Assembly: GCA_001931875.2 (NCBI GenBank) | Contig: MSJH02000657.1 | Coordinates: 1-64,000 of the forward strand | Source: Byssochlamys sp. IMV 00236 | Lineage: Eukaryota; Ascomycota; Eurotiomycetes; Eurotiales; Thermoascaceae | Reading direction: 5' to 3' | Length of the DNA: 64,000 nt | In this document: one piece after another, positions 54,573 to 64,000 of the stretch | Layout: every line of letters starts with the position of its first letter | Numbering within the stretch: position 1 is the stretch's first letter | Notes under the pieces: model-generated | Databases searched by the model: none | The model's input: only the letters and a program-made list of their open reading frames with translations | Told to the model about the DNA's origin: nothing | Program-made: the position numbers and the translations under genes

Positions 54573-56591
54573 ATGGAATCCTGGATAAGTGTCTACGGGC
54601 TACTAGCCGCCCTGATGGGCATGCTAGCTGAGGTTGCAGAGTTCTGGAAAACGGTAAGCCCCCTGACGCTTTGGTCTCTAGCAGCTCTCCTTCGCTCTAG
54701 AAGTTGGTTCAGCTGGATGATTGAAAGCTAATATTATAATTTTCTCTGTTTGTTTGAATATAGAAAATTCTCTCATGGTGGACATCTCGGTCGCCTAAAG
54801 ATGAGCTGTTCGACAAGCTGGCAACAGCAGAGACGTTCGATGAATGGCAGGCGGCGGCGTTTCGTCTGGATGAACTTTTAAGTCATGATCTCTGGTAAGG
54901 AACCTCGTTTTTTCTCTAAAGAGAGGTTATCTTCGCTTGCATCTTCTGTTTTAACATTTGTCAATGTCTTGCTTACCGATTGCTGCAGGCGCCAAAACCC
55001 TGTCAGCAAACACTATGATCATCGACTCATAGTTGGCAGACTGGAAGCTATCGTTCACTCTAGAGAGGAGGAGGATGTCCTCACGCTTGTCAATCTCCTG
55101 AGATCCGGGCTTGTTCGCAATCTGGGCAATATCGCTTCCCCGAAATTGTTCAACCACGCATTCGCAGGCACTAAACTACTCATCGACGACTACATCACTC
55201 AGGTTGCGCGTTCCATTAAGTACGTTGCTGCGCTAGAGACAGCATCTATTCACGATAGTGGGTTTACATCCCAAGCCAAGCTTGAACTTTTACACGACGC
55301 ACGACAGGCCTTTGGCAGATCGACGCTCGTACTTCAAGGAGGCTCCATTTTCGGACTATGTCACCTTGGAGTCGTCAAGGCATTGCACCTTCAAGGACTC
55401 CTTCCGAGAATTATCACAGGAACAGCTACTGGCGCTCTGGTTGCTGCTTTGGTTGGAGTTCATACAGAAGATGAGCTCTTGGATTTCCTAGATGGTGACA
55501 GCCTCGATCTGACAGCCTTTGACCGTGTCAGGAAATCCGATCCCGGTGAGGATGTCAATGGGATTGTCATAAACGAACAAGAGGGATGGACTGAGATACT
55601 GAAAAGGCGGGTGAAGCGGTTCCTTCGAGAAGGATCTTTTTTCGACATTCGGATTTTGGAAGAATGCGTGCGAGCCAACGTGGGCGATATGACTTTCGAG
55701 GAGGCCTATAAGAAGTCGAAGAGGATACTTAATATAACCGTAGCTACCTCAGCAAAGAGTGGCTTCCCCAACCTCTTAAACTATCTGACTGCTCCGAATG
55801 TGGTAAGTAGTATGTCATGTGTCGTTTAGTGATGTCTGCTGATTCCTTCATAGTTGATATGGTCTGCTGCTCTTGCTTCAAACGCATCTACCACAAGCCT
55901 GTATCATCCTGTAAAGCTGTACTGCAAGGATGACTCAGGGGCAATTATTGCATGGCCGCACTCTGAGGACATTATCTTCAAGTCCTGGCGCCAGACGACT
56001 TACACGGATCGGGAGTCACCACTGGCCCGTATTGCTGAGCTCTTCAATGTCAACCATTTCATAGTGTCTCAGGCACGTCCATACGTTGTCCCTTTCCTTC
56101 GGTCAGACCTTCAGCGCCCCGATCAAAGACAGGGCAGCGTCTCACAATCCATCATGCGTCTTGTCCTTGTGGAGATCTTCCACCGGCTGAAGCAGCTCGA
56201 TTATCTTGGTCTCCTCCCCACTGGCCTCCGCCGGCTACTTATCGATGAGACTATCCCGGGTCCTAACCTGACCATTCTTCCAGATCTCTCATTAGCAGAT
56301 CTGACCAAGCTCCTCCACCGCCCCAGCAAAGAGGGACTGCGATATTGGATCCTGCGCGGTGAACGGGGGGTCTGGCCTGCAGTCAGTGCCCTCAAAGTTC
56401 GCTGTGCTGTTGAAATCGAGTTAGACAAGGGGTATCAAGTTGTCCGGAGACGTAGAGACAGCTCATCAGAGTCTGGACGCACGCAACTAGATCATGCGGA
56501 GGACGAGGAAGAGTCCGTCATTAGAAGACGCAGGGCTTTGAGTTTCGATGTAGCCCAGGGGAGACACTTTGCCATGTCCAGTTCCCCATAG
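54573..56591 (+). CDS. Patatin-like phospholipase domain protein with Ala at the nucleophile position
   Basis: Member of the fungal Tgl3/Tgl4-related patatin family (lipid-droplet triacylglycerol lipases and acyltransferases). Four exons, 54573-54653, 54764-54894, 54989-55802 and 55854-56591, give 587 residues. A hydrophobic N-terminal segment (VYGLLAALMGMLAEVAEFW) may anchor it to membrane or droplet. The patatin domain begins at about 187: STLVLQGGSIFGLCHLGVVK (oxyanion glycines). The elbow then reads IITGTATGALVAALVGVHTE, so the usual G-x-S-x-G is G-T-A-T-G (Ala codon 55425-55427). Other family regions are FPNLLNYLTAPNVLIWSAAL and ESPLARIAELFNVNHFIVSQ, where the usual DG-S acid motif reads TDRES. 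The tail is Arg/Ser/Glu-rich. Activity is therefore doubtful. Confidence 0.88.
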
Positions 56592-57490
56592 CGTCAAGGA
56601 CAGGACTTCAGTAAGCATGTCATTTTCAATGCAAAAACAACTACAAAACAAACATCAAAGCACATCTCATAGAAATTCAAAATATAGAGGAATATTAGTT
56701 TTTTATTGCACGTAGTAATCATTTCTAAACCTACTTACAGCAAGAAAGACATTTACAGACCATGTTTATTTGATGTGGTGTTCCTCCTCAGAATAACATG
56801 GACCGGTGCCCCCTCTCACACATCACACGCGCTTCACAAATGACGCCGAGACATATCTACGGCTCTATCAGATGAAGCCTCACGCGCAATGATGTCGTTG
56901 TTTATATGAGGAACTGTACTACCACAGCTAGATTAGTTCAATAGAAAAATGAGTAGGAAAAAGCCTTCATATTGACCCTTTTCACGGACATCTATCTACC
57001 TTGTCTACCTACATACCTTAACTCTCTGAGAACAATAACATCAGACGAATATCGTGACCTCGCTTAGAGCTGATGTTACATTGAAAGAAAGTAACAGAAC
57101 CCGCCACACTGTTTTTGAAAAGAATCTCTCTTTGGGTCTCTCACTTCGGTGTTTCGTCTTCTCACACACTCTGGCACCACCCACGAAGGATATCCTCAAG
57201 ACAAGTCCTGTTCTGTTCACTTTGGACAGTCAGCTGGGTGAGAGACCTTTAGTTGGGCCTTTCTGCAGAGTTGCCTAGTCTCTGAAGGTATCTTCCAATA
57301 TTGCCGCCCACTTTGATCCTTGAGGCTGTCCTCATTCACTCTTTTCGTCAACCCCGATTCTGCTGCCTTTCCCTCTTGAGACACGTCAATAGACTGGACA
57401 GTAGTCTGAAACACGCTCTTTGCAGTTCTTGAGCAAGAATTCAGTATCAGACTCTGCTGAGAAAGAGTTTCTGTACTTCTATCAGGTCTT
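56592..57490. promoter_or_regulatory. Spacer and promoter of the 588-residue unknown gene
   Basis: A+T-rich DNA carrying the patatin-like gene 3' end (56600-56720), then the leader of the next gene. No coding segment is recognisable. Confidence 0.4.
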
Positions 57491-57544
57491 GTAAGTAACA
57501 GGATACCTCTTCGATGGAGTGAGCTTATAACTAACGACATTCAG
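57491..57544 (+). other. Probable intron in the 5' leader
   Basis: GTAAGT donor at 57491, CTAAC branch point at 57531 and a TTCAG acceptor ending at 57544, sixteen bases before the ATG at 57561. All three signals are canonical, so a leader intron is likely. Confidence 0.6.
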
Positions 57545-57560
57545 CTTGACATCCGCCAAT

Positions 57561-59327
57561 ATGACTCGTCAGGAGATCGTTGCCGTCTTCAAGTTGAAGA
57601 GAAACAAGAAAGAGATCGCCCGTCTCCGTGAAGACTCTGACCTTGGAGAGAGAAAGATATCTCTCGGCCAGATGATTGCCGAAGCGTTCCCAGACGAGGA
57701 ATCACTCTTCAGGGACGATGAAGAGGATATGCAGGACTGGTTCGGGTTCGAGAATGAACCAGCTGAACAAGCTAACCCAGCTGTTGAGGACCCTGAAGCC
57801 AACGAGTCGGCTGAGTCGACGCCAGCCGTGACTGAAGAAGAACAGTCTTCTTCCCAGGCCGCGATGAAGCCCGATGAGGACGGTGATTTCGAGAAGCCGA
57901 AGGAGACCAACATTGTTCACCCCTGGAACATTGTTGATTATCACCTGTATCTGACTGCCATCGAAAATGGCGCAGGTGAGCATATCAAACGTCATTGTAT
58001 GTATTTGTTCGACGGGAGCTGGTGCCGTCCTTTTCTCTACCGCAACTTCTTTGAGAAAGAAGGAGAGGAAGGAGACGCGTTCTCCCCTGACAAGGTTGGC
58101 CCAGCGCCGCAACTCTTGTTCGGGATTCTTCCCATCGCAGAACGAGGCCCCTACTTCAACGGTATGAAATATCTGCTGGGTTTCGACTGGAACGCAAAGA
58201 AGATCTTCGCTCGCCGCTTCACCTGGATCCCAGACGAGATTGAGGACATATGGACTGTTTGGGAAGAGGGCCAGATCGTCTACCAATTTTCGATCCCAGA
58301 GCTCCGGCGTATGATGAGGGCTAGTATCAGCAACGGAGACGGAAGCATAGACGTCACATGCTTAGGCTCAAGCGACCATTGCCTGATCAAGGGTGTCGGC
58401 GACGGACCTGGATTGGAGATGGTTATTGTCATACAGTGCTGCCAGTGGGTCACTGACCTGGCGGAGGTCTTCTGGAAGAACGAAGACGAGATCCGTTGCG
58501 TGAAGGAGGAACTCATTGGTATCGCACACGAATGGCAGCTTGTCCTCCAGCGCGCTTCGCACAGGGCATGGTTCGCTTTGGACGATGGTATGCCAAAAGA
58601 TCCAGATGCCAGGAAGTTCTTGATGGATGAAGTTATTAGCGACCTGTGTAATTTCAATCAGTCCAAGATGCTTGAAAACGTGTACGACAACTCATGGCAT
58701 GCCCCATCCCAGGACACCTGCGAGAGGATCCGCCAGCGCTGCTGGGACCAATACCGGGAGGAAGCTATGGAGCGTGTTGGGAAGAAATACGAGCGCGTCT
58801 TCAGTCCGACGTACAGTGCAATTTCAACAATGTCACCGGGAAAGACACTTGGGAACATAATAGGTCGTGCTGGAAGCCTTGCAGGGCCGGCAGCTTCCTT
58901 CCTGGACATTCCCAGCACTCCTCCTCCGGCTGAACCTTTCTGGATGCCTCCGTCTCCATCCTCTGACTCGTCTGAGGAGATCGTCTCTCCAGCCACAGGA
59001 AAATATGATAGTCAATATGACGGGATCAGACTATGTGCTATGCTGAGTGTCCTGACCGGCTTCATCGAGCAGAACCCAGCGTTGGACATCCCTCACTATC
59101 GCCGCAGACTTGGAGCCTTGATGGATTATATGGGCCTCTCTCTGGTGAACCGCGAGCCTCCTAGGGAAGAACGTCGTTCTTTGGCTCAACAGAAGCGCGA
59201 TTCCGGATTCGGATACAATGAGGAGGAATGGGGAGAAGAGTTGAAAGCGATGGGAGACACCGAAGAGAGTGACGAGAACTTTGTCGCCCGCGTTCCCGCC
59301 CTCCTTCCCAGTCCCATTCTCGACTGA
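57561..59327 (+). CDS. Unrecognised conserved-looking fungal protein, 588 residues
   Basis: Single coding exon; the first ATG (57561) follows a leader intron. The N-terminus MTRQEIVAVFKLKRNKKEIA is basic and helical. An acidic low-complexity segment follows (about 45-120, rich in Glu, Asp and Pro). A globular, Trp-rich part spans about 122-430: HPWNIVDYHLYLTAIENGAG, LFDGSWCRPFLYRNFF, YFNGMKYLLGFDWNAKKIFA, FTWIPDEIEDIWTVWEEGQI and VIVIQCCQWVTDLAEVFWKN. A Pro/Ser-rich linker (about 455-485) precedes a second helical block (RLCAMLSVLTGFIEQNPALD, RRRLGALMDYMGLSLV). No catalytic motif, membrane helix or known domain is apparent to me. Codon use resembles its neighbours, so it is very probably real. 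Confidence 0.8.
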   Translation: MTRQEIVAVFKLKRNKKEIARLREDSDLGERKISLGQMIAEAFPDEESLFRDDEEDMQDWFGFENEPAEQANPAVEDPEANESAESTPAVTEEEQSSSQAAMKPDEDGDFEKPKETNIVHPWNIVDYHLYLTAIENGAGEHIKRHCMYLFDGSWCRPFLYRNFFEKEGEEGDAFSPDKVGPAPQLLFGILPIAERGPYFNGMKYLLGFDWNAKKIFARRFTWIPDEIEDIWTVWEEGQIVYQFSIPELRRMMRASISNGDGSIDVTCLGSSDHCLIKGVGDGPGLEMVIVIQCCQWVTDLAEVFWKNEDEIRCVKEELIGIAHEWQLVLQRASHRAWFALDDGMPKDPDARKFLMDEVISDLCNFNQSKMLENVYDNSWHAPSQDTCERIRQRCWDQYREEAMERVGKKYERVFSPTYSAISTMSPGKTLGNIIGRAGSLAGPAASFLDIPSTPPPAEPFWMPPSPSSDSSEEIVSPATGKYDSQYDGIRLCAMLSVLTGFIEQNPALDIPHYRRRLGALMDYMGLSLVNREPPREERRSLAQQKRDSGFGYNEEEWGEELKAMGDTEESDENFVARVPALLPSPILD

Positions 59328-61197
59328 ATCAAGGAGGAATCGAACAATCTTCAATAATACCTTTGTCCATCTTCACTCATCTCTCGAATTTTTTGTCGAA
59401 GTCCAGTTTCAATTTCCTCGTGATTTCATGCCTTTGTACCGGTGTCCATCTCTTTTTACAACCTTTCTGCATGTTCTCCAGTTTCCCCTTCATTTCACCT
59501 CTTTATGTCTAAAAAACAACACCTTTCTCCATTCCCTTTAGCATTGCAGTCACTAACCCCCTTTTCATCACTTCTGTGTCTTGTATTGGGTCACTATTCT
59601 CTCAACAGACCACTCATCAGGTAATATGTCAGGCAGCTGGGCTTGTCGCCAACCCTTTTCTTTCGACTTTTGTGTCTGAATACCCTCCCAGAACGTGTTT
59701 TTGAGCTTTCACTTCAAGCATTCAGTTTGTCTCGTTCTGTTTGGTGTACTCTCAAGCGTGTCACTGGTGACGGCTGAGAACATGATTTGTCTATCGAGTA
59801 TTTGGTTTCTTTTCTTTCCCTGTCTTCTCTTCTTCCCCGAAATGGTTCTCTTTCACATGGATGGTCATACCGTTGCTTTCGGTGGCATGAAGATAACTGT
59901 ATCCGTACTGCATTCTGCACGTATGGGGTCCCCCTTCTTCGTGCATGAAGTGAGCGGCAGACCGACCAGTGTACTGTACCTAATGGGAGATGAAGAGCAC
60001 GAGTTACAGAACAACGAAAATCTCAAAACATTGCTAGTAGTATCTTGATTAGAGTGCTCAAGCGTCTGACACGGATAACCACTGCCCTGAACCCATTCAG
60101 GCATATAGTTTGTAGCTCTAAGCTACAAGAATCTTACCCCTCACGCCATCAATTCTTGACTCGTGGATTCCAGCCCATGGAAAAGTCTGATGGTGATCTT
60201 AGCGCTCCGGTGAAATACCAAGTGGTAGCTAAGGGTACAGCTGTGTCAAATATCAGGCCGGCGGGAACCTAGATAGCAAATGTGTGCGGCGCCCGAGTCC
60301 AGCTATATGCACGTGTGCGATAAGATCTAACACCAGATGCATAATGGAAGGTAATAATATACTGGCGGTCATCGATGATGCTTAAAAATGCCCTCTACCT
60401 GTCATTTTGTTTATGATCTGTCCCGTGATGTCCAGTAGATGTTTGGATATGCACATCATACGCCCTAGCAGAAACGGATCGTGTTTCGTTTTGGGCATAG
60501 GTTAATATAATAATTCAAAATATAGGAAATAGTAGATTTATGATCTTCGATTGGATGAACTGAGCTCCTGAGATAACTACCCCTCTAGGACTAGAAATGA
60601 TTAAATATAGGATAGTTTATGTTTGACTTTACACTCATTTAAATTGGCATGCAATGCCACTCTAAAGGCATCGCGCATAGACCTAATAGTTACTTATGCT
60701 TATACTATACAAAATGATGAAAAGCTCTTGAGAAATTAGATCAGACCATGCAATATCTTTACTAGCTTCTTGCTGCATAATGAAGCCCATAAATATATGA
60801 CCCCCTAACATCATATCTGGAGAGATAGAAAACTTTAATAACTATCTTAATAGTACCTCAACTAGCTAATAATAATAATACCAGTAGTGAACTAAACCAA
60901 TAACACAGCTATTCCTTAATGGTTATTCCTCAACCTCTGGGTACATCCCCCATTTATAGTTTCAAAATCTTCCACAGCTGGCCTTACTATCAGTGACGTA
61001 GGTTCGCTACCATCGCAGAAGCCTACAACGCGAGTAAGAATTAGGTCATCTCTCATAGAATCAGTTACTAGATAGAAATAACTTGCTACTGAATCTCACT
61101 CTCATTTCCATCCATTGCTCTTGTCTCTGCGTCCACTTTGTCAGGGTCGATAGTGATTGATACACTGAGTGTTGGTTTACTCCAAGAAACAATCAAA
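59328..61197. other. 3' flank and A+T-rich intergenic DNA
   Basis: From 59330 to 60050 a T/C-rich stretch probably holds the 3' untranslated region of the previous gene; a 117-codon frame (59695-60048) starts with a signal-like run but has no other support. From 60300 to 61190 the DNA is A+T-rich, with an (AAT)-type tract near 60870, and may be decayed repeat. No gene is recognised. Confidence 0.35.
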
Positions 61198-61680
61198 ATG
61201 GAATCGTAAGTATACACTTGAGTCGACTATTTGAGGACAGAACGCCCTAATCATGAACTAGTCTCACGGCTCAAACCACTCCTAAAGCTGATCGTGCCTC
61301 CAACACGAAAGATGGCGCTCAACCCAACTCATCAGACCAACCTGCAAGTTGCGTCACAGGCCAAGGGCAGAGAGAATCATAAGAAGCTAACGAAATGTAT
61401 AGGAAACTCCTTCAACAACATCGCTGTCTCCGCCTCACCGCTCCTCCATTCCAGACTGGCACGGTAATTATGATCGCAGACGTTCATGAGACATAAACTA
61501 AATGATATTCACCGCAGGGGACCCCCGCGCCTTCAAATGTGTTTTGTGTCAGAATTGGCATACGGCCCGGTGCCCTTGGCTCCGAAATTATTAGTTTGGC
61601 TTATGGATAATGTGTTTGCTTTCCTTTCTGAAGGAGTCGTGGGTATGTGGGAATCTTTGGTAGATTGGTGTGGCTGTTGA
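61198..61680 (+). CDS. Candidate small gene with zinc-knuckle-like C-terminus
   Basis: A strong start (CAAAATGGAATC) is followed after 8 bases by GTAAGT, and an intron with a CTAAT branch site ends at 61261. The next exon (from 61262) reads SLTAQTTPKADRASN. A second intron must remove a stop; its acceptor at 61402 follows a CTAAC branch site, but only weak donors (61348 or 61353) exist. A third intron is 61464-61517. With the 61353 donor the product is 78 residues, ending FKCVLCQNWHTARCPWLRNY, where C-x2-C-x3-H-x3-C could bind zinc (stop at 61594). With the 61348 donor it is 105 residues with a hydrophobic end and C-terminal CGC (stop at 61680). No family is recognised; the existence of the gene is uncertain. 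Confidence 0.35.
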
Positions 61681-62160
61681 GTAATTAGCAGCTTAATGAT
61701 AAGAATTTGGACCTAGTAAGGATAAGAAATAGTATTTAGATTCCAGGCTTGTAACCGCACATCATAATCATGCACTGGAGACGTCTCTCCGTAGAATTAC
61801 TTGTAAGGACTCTACGTTACAAAACACTACTAGACTGGACAACACGAGCGTAACGGCACATGAAAGGACACCTTCATAAAACAGTGCAGTGAGGAACTGA
61901 CATCGAGCGTATAGTTAAGGTTAAAATGATGAGCTTCTCCGGTTCATGTCTCATCTTCTGTACTGCTCTTGTGAGGTCGACCAGAGGCCCTATCTTCATG
62001 ACAACCACATAGTGGTCGATCACAGTTGGTGAAGTATGGCCCTCGATGAAGGGATTAAGAGAGCATTCGTGCGGTTGCCCTCGAATAAGTTGCCAATTTT
62101 GCTATATCACCACAGCAGCATAACGAAACTGAATTTATAGATCAACTAGAGTAGATTAGC
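61681..62160. other. A+T-rich intergenic DNA; no gene seen
   Basis: No recognisable coding, RNA or repeat structure. Confidence 0.35.
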
Positions 62161-62440
62161 GGTCAAAATCAGTACCCGGCTTTCGCTAGCCGCTAGCCTA
62201 TCAAAGAGATCTAGCACAGGGCTGAGTGGGAGACGGTTGATAACTTGATATGGTTTGTTAAAGCGCTTATGCTAGGCTTAAAATATTAAAGAAAAGATTA
62301 GACGCTAAGCTAGCTAAATAGCTAAAAGGAGAAAATGAATGCTTACTGGAGTTACTTAGTAAACTCTTTATAATGCTTAGTATAGGCCAAATACATATTT
62401 AGTGAGCATCAAGTCGCTTAGCATTAGCTCAGTGAGTGCT
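62161..62440 (+). mobile_element. Possible decayed DNA-transposon fragment
   Basis: A+T-rich segment dense in TAG/TAA and TA steps. One plus-strand frame, broken by many stops, keeps Lys/Arg/Ala-rich pieces such as IKEKIRR, IAKRRK and MLTGVT. They resemble the basic tail of fungal pogo-like (DDE1) transposases after repeat-induced point mutation. No terminal inverted repeat or target duplication is seen, so this is tentative. Confidence 0.22.
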
Positions 62441-63694
62441 CGGCATTGCCCACCAAGCGAGTTCATCTGTAGTTAGATGGACTCTTATGAAAGCAGCACG
62501 GAACAGGAGAGGAAACCGGGAGGTCGTTGCATATATTTGCTACATTGGATGGATATGCCACGTAGATACTCTGTTGGTGATAGCGGGATTCCCTGGTCCA
62601 TGGGAGGTCGGTGAACTGTGTGTATCATGTGCAGTAGCATACCACACATCACATCTAGTATTATGTATCCAGTTACCCACATCGAGTTCATCCAGTCTAT
62701 CAAACTGGAGAAAATTTTCTGTGCGTTTGCAGTTCCGCCTTGGCGAGACAACTGATAATCACACAGTGGGGAGCGTGTCCGCCGCCAAGTAAGGTAGCGG
62801 ATGCCTTCCGGGTCCCAGTAGATTGTACAGTAGTTATCAGATACTAGTTAAACTTTGAAGCTGTGCCCCCAACGAATTTAGCGAACGTGGTGGAGACGAG
62901 CTGAATATGTATGAGGGAGCGACACTAATCATAGAAAGAGGCTTTTGAGAAGAAGAAAAACCGTGAGATGGACAAATTACCTAGTTAGTAGATTGTCATC
63001 AAAGATTCACATGACGGCAAGTTCCTTCTGCTGCTCACAAGGAAGACTGGTCAACTTAACGGGTAGATAATAATGATTCAGCCACGAGCATCCAGCACTG
63101 TGTTTTCGTGGATGAGGATGAGGGCGTCTTACGCAACTTCGAAGGCTTCGTTAACTAACTAGTATTTCTTTCAGCTGCGCATCACATGATTCATATCAGA
63201 TCTGAAAATGCTGTGGGGCCGATCAGCTGAGGCCCCACCTGCTAGCGCCGCAAGTGGCTCCCGGCGTGGCTTGCGAGTGGCGGTGCTGAGGCTGGGCGGT
63301 TCCCCCCGCGCCAAACGGGCTGTGGCTGATTGGCCCGTATTATCCAGAGGTAGGGCTTGGCATCGTCACTTCCTCAAGCCGGTGCTTCGAGGCATTCCTT
63401 ACTAGTGCTGCCCGCGCGGGTCTTGACGGCCCTGCCATTATTTCCCCCTGCATCGCCTGCTGCTGCTCCCTTTCTTTCTTTCTTTCTTTCTTTCCTCTCC
63501 GGATCGTTCTTTTCCCTCATCGCCTTTTGCTCACTTTCTTGTCACTCTCTTACAATTCCATTGTCCCACTTTCCTTTCAGACCTGAACCGACCCCTCGTC
63601 GCGGCACCGGGAGATCTTTGCGCGCTGAGTGGTTCTAGTACCATTGCGTTGCCATAACGCCCATTTGCGCACCTGGAAGAGGTCCCCTTAGACC
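62441..63694. promoter_or_regulatory. Intergenic DNA and promoter/leader of the right-edge gene
   Basis: A 118-codon plus-strand frame (62436-62792) has no family features. From 63200 the DNA turns G+C-rich, then pyrimidine-rich with a (TTTC)6 tract at 63471-63494, consistent with the promoter and leader of the gene starting at 63695. Confidence 0.4.
63471..63494 (+). repeat. (TTTC)6 microsatellite
   Basis: Six tandem TTTC units in the pyrimidine-rich leader upstream of the right-edge gene. Confidence 0.95.
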
Positions 63695-64000
63695 ATGGCG
63701 GATTACGAGTCGCAGCAGGCAGGCCAGAATGGCTATGGTACATACGAGAAGGCAGTAAATGGTGCGTTTGGAACGTGTTGCTCGCGAGGGCGGAACCACT
63801 GACACTCCTCCTTCTATCCAGGGAACGGTACCCCTTTCGACCTCCAGAACCCGGGAGTCAAAAGTACCGCAGTGTCTCCGGCAGAGCTAGCATCTGGATA
63901 TCAAGCTGGGGGCACCGGTTCTCAGCTGGATGTTATCTGCGGCCCTCTGATCAACTATAAATACATGGAGTTGGATCCCGGCTCTCCCGTCTGGCAGGGA
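63695..64000 (+). CDS. Start of a gene cut by the window edge, possibly PhoD-like phosphatase
   Basis: First exon 63695-63761 (MADYESQQAGQNGYGTYEKA, then VN) and a second from 63822 to beyond the window, joined in phase through a GTGCGT donor and CCAG acceptor. The visible part is 81 residues: a Gln/Gly/Tyr-rich disordered head, then SQLDVICGPLINYKYMELDP and GSPVWQG. The CGPLINYK...VW block reminds me of the N-terminal region of fungal PhoD-like metallophosphatase proteins, but the catalytic part is outside the window. The 3' end is truncated by the window, not by mutation. Confidence 0.6.

Noticed and set aside
59695..60048. Plus-strand open frame of 117 codons with a signal-peptide-like start
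   Set aside because: It lies in the likely 3' untranslated region of the preceding gene and its T-rich DNA explains the hydrophobic run.
1..64000. CRISPR arrays, bacterial operons, rRNA genes, or a secondary-metabolite cluster
   Set aside because: The genome is fungal; no direct-repeat array, rRNA sequence, polyketide or peptide synthase, or clustered tailoring enzymes were seen.

Overview
The window looks like nuclear DNA of a filamentous ascomycete, most likely Aspergillus or a close relative (Aspergillaceae). Genes lie on both strands about every 2.5 to 3 kb. Introns are short (about 50 to 200 bases) with GTAAGT/GTATGT-type donors, CTAAC/CTAAT branch points and CAG/TAG acceptors. The encoded proteins (a GmtA-type GDP-mannose transporter, Knr4, Igo1, Ice2, Rxt2, TRAPPC11) are typical of Eurotiomycetes. 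All calls rest on reading the sequence; no database search was run.

Layout. 0.5-1.8 kb: GDP-mannose transporter (-). 2.7-3.5 kb: a frameshifted PD-(D/E)XK nuclease-like gene (+). 4.3-5.0 kb: phosducin-like Plp1/TXNDC9 (+). 6.0-7.6 kb: Knr4/Smi1 (-). 8.4-10.2 kb: broken coding remnants. 10.5-11.9 kb: a disordered protein with a Dcp1-binding PNRC/Edc1-type motif (-). 12.8-13.3 kb: Rbx1 RING protein (+). 13.7-14.2 kb: signal peptidase subunit Spc1 (-). 14.9-15.8 kb: Sfm1 methyltransferase with an 18-base microexon (-). 17.1-17.7 kb: endosulfine Igo1 (+). 19.5-20.9 kb: Ice2 (-). 21.9-23.1 kb: MYG1 (+). 23.3-24.8 kb: secreted SMP-30-like lactonase (-). 25.4-26.0 kb: Lto1 (-). 26.8-28.0 kb: Gle2/Rae1 (-). 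30.0-30.8 kb: DUF6699-type protein with an assembly gap in an intron (+). 31.7-35.5 kb: Mdm1 sorting nexin (-). 36.3-37.3 kb: Opi3 phospholipid methyltransferase (+). 38.2-39.8 kb: Rxt2 (-). 40.4-44.4 kb: TRAPPC11 (-). 47.3-50.1 kb: alpha/beta hydrolase with a long disordered head (+). 51.0-51.9 kb: membrane-anchored glutaredoxin (+). 52.5-53.7 kb: ribosomal protein uL6/Rpl9 (+). 54.6-56.6 kb: patatin-like protein whose nucleophile position reads Ala (+). 57.6-59.3 kb: unrecognised 588-aa protein (+). 61.2-61.7 kb: candidate small gene (+). 62.2-62.4 kb: A+T-rich relic. 63.7 kb to the end: the start of a gene cut by the window edge (+).

The genes are mostly housekeeping and do not form one pathway or a biosynthetic cluster. 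A loose secretory/ER/membrane theme runs through them: GDP-mannose import, Spc1, Ice2, Mdm1, Opi3, TRAPPC11 and the Golgi-type glutaredoxin. Neighbours are probably independently transcribed. The accessory material is limited to gene relics near 2.7-3.5, 8.4-10.2, 28.5 and 62.2 kb. I found no CRISPR, tRNA, rRNA or intact transposon. The most interesting points are the Ala substitution in the patatin-like protein, an Lto1 without the aromatic C-terminus expected for the iron-sulfur targeting complex, alternative starts giving MYG1 a possible mitochondrial leader, very small exons that decide reading frames, and the candidate gene at 61.2 kb where two donors 5 bases apart give two different C-termini.
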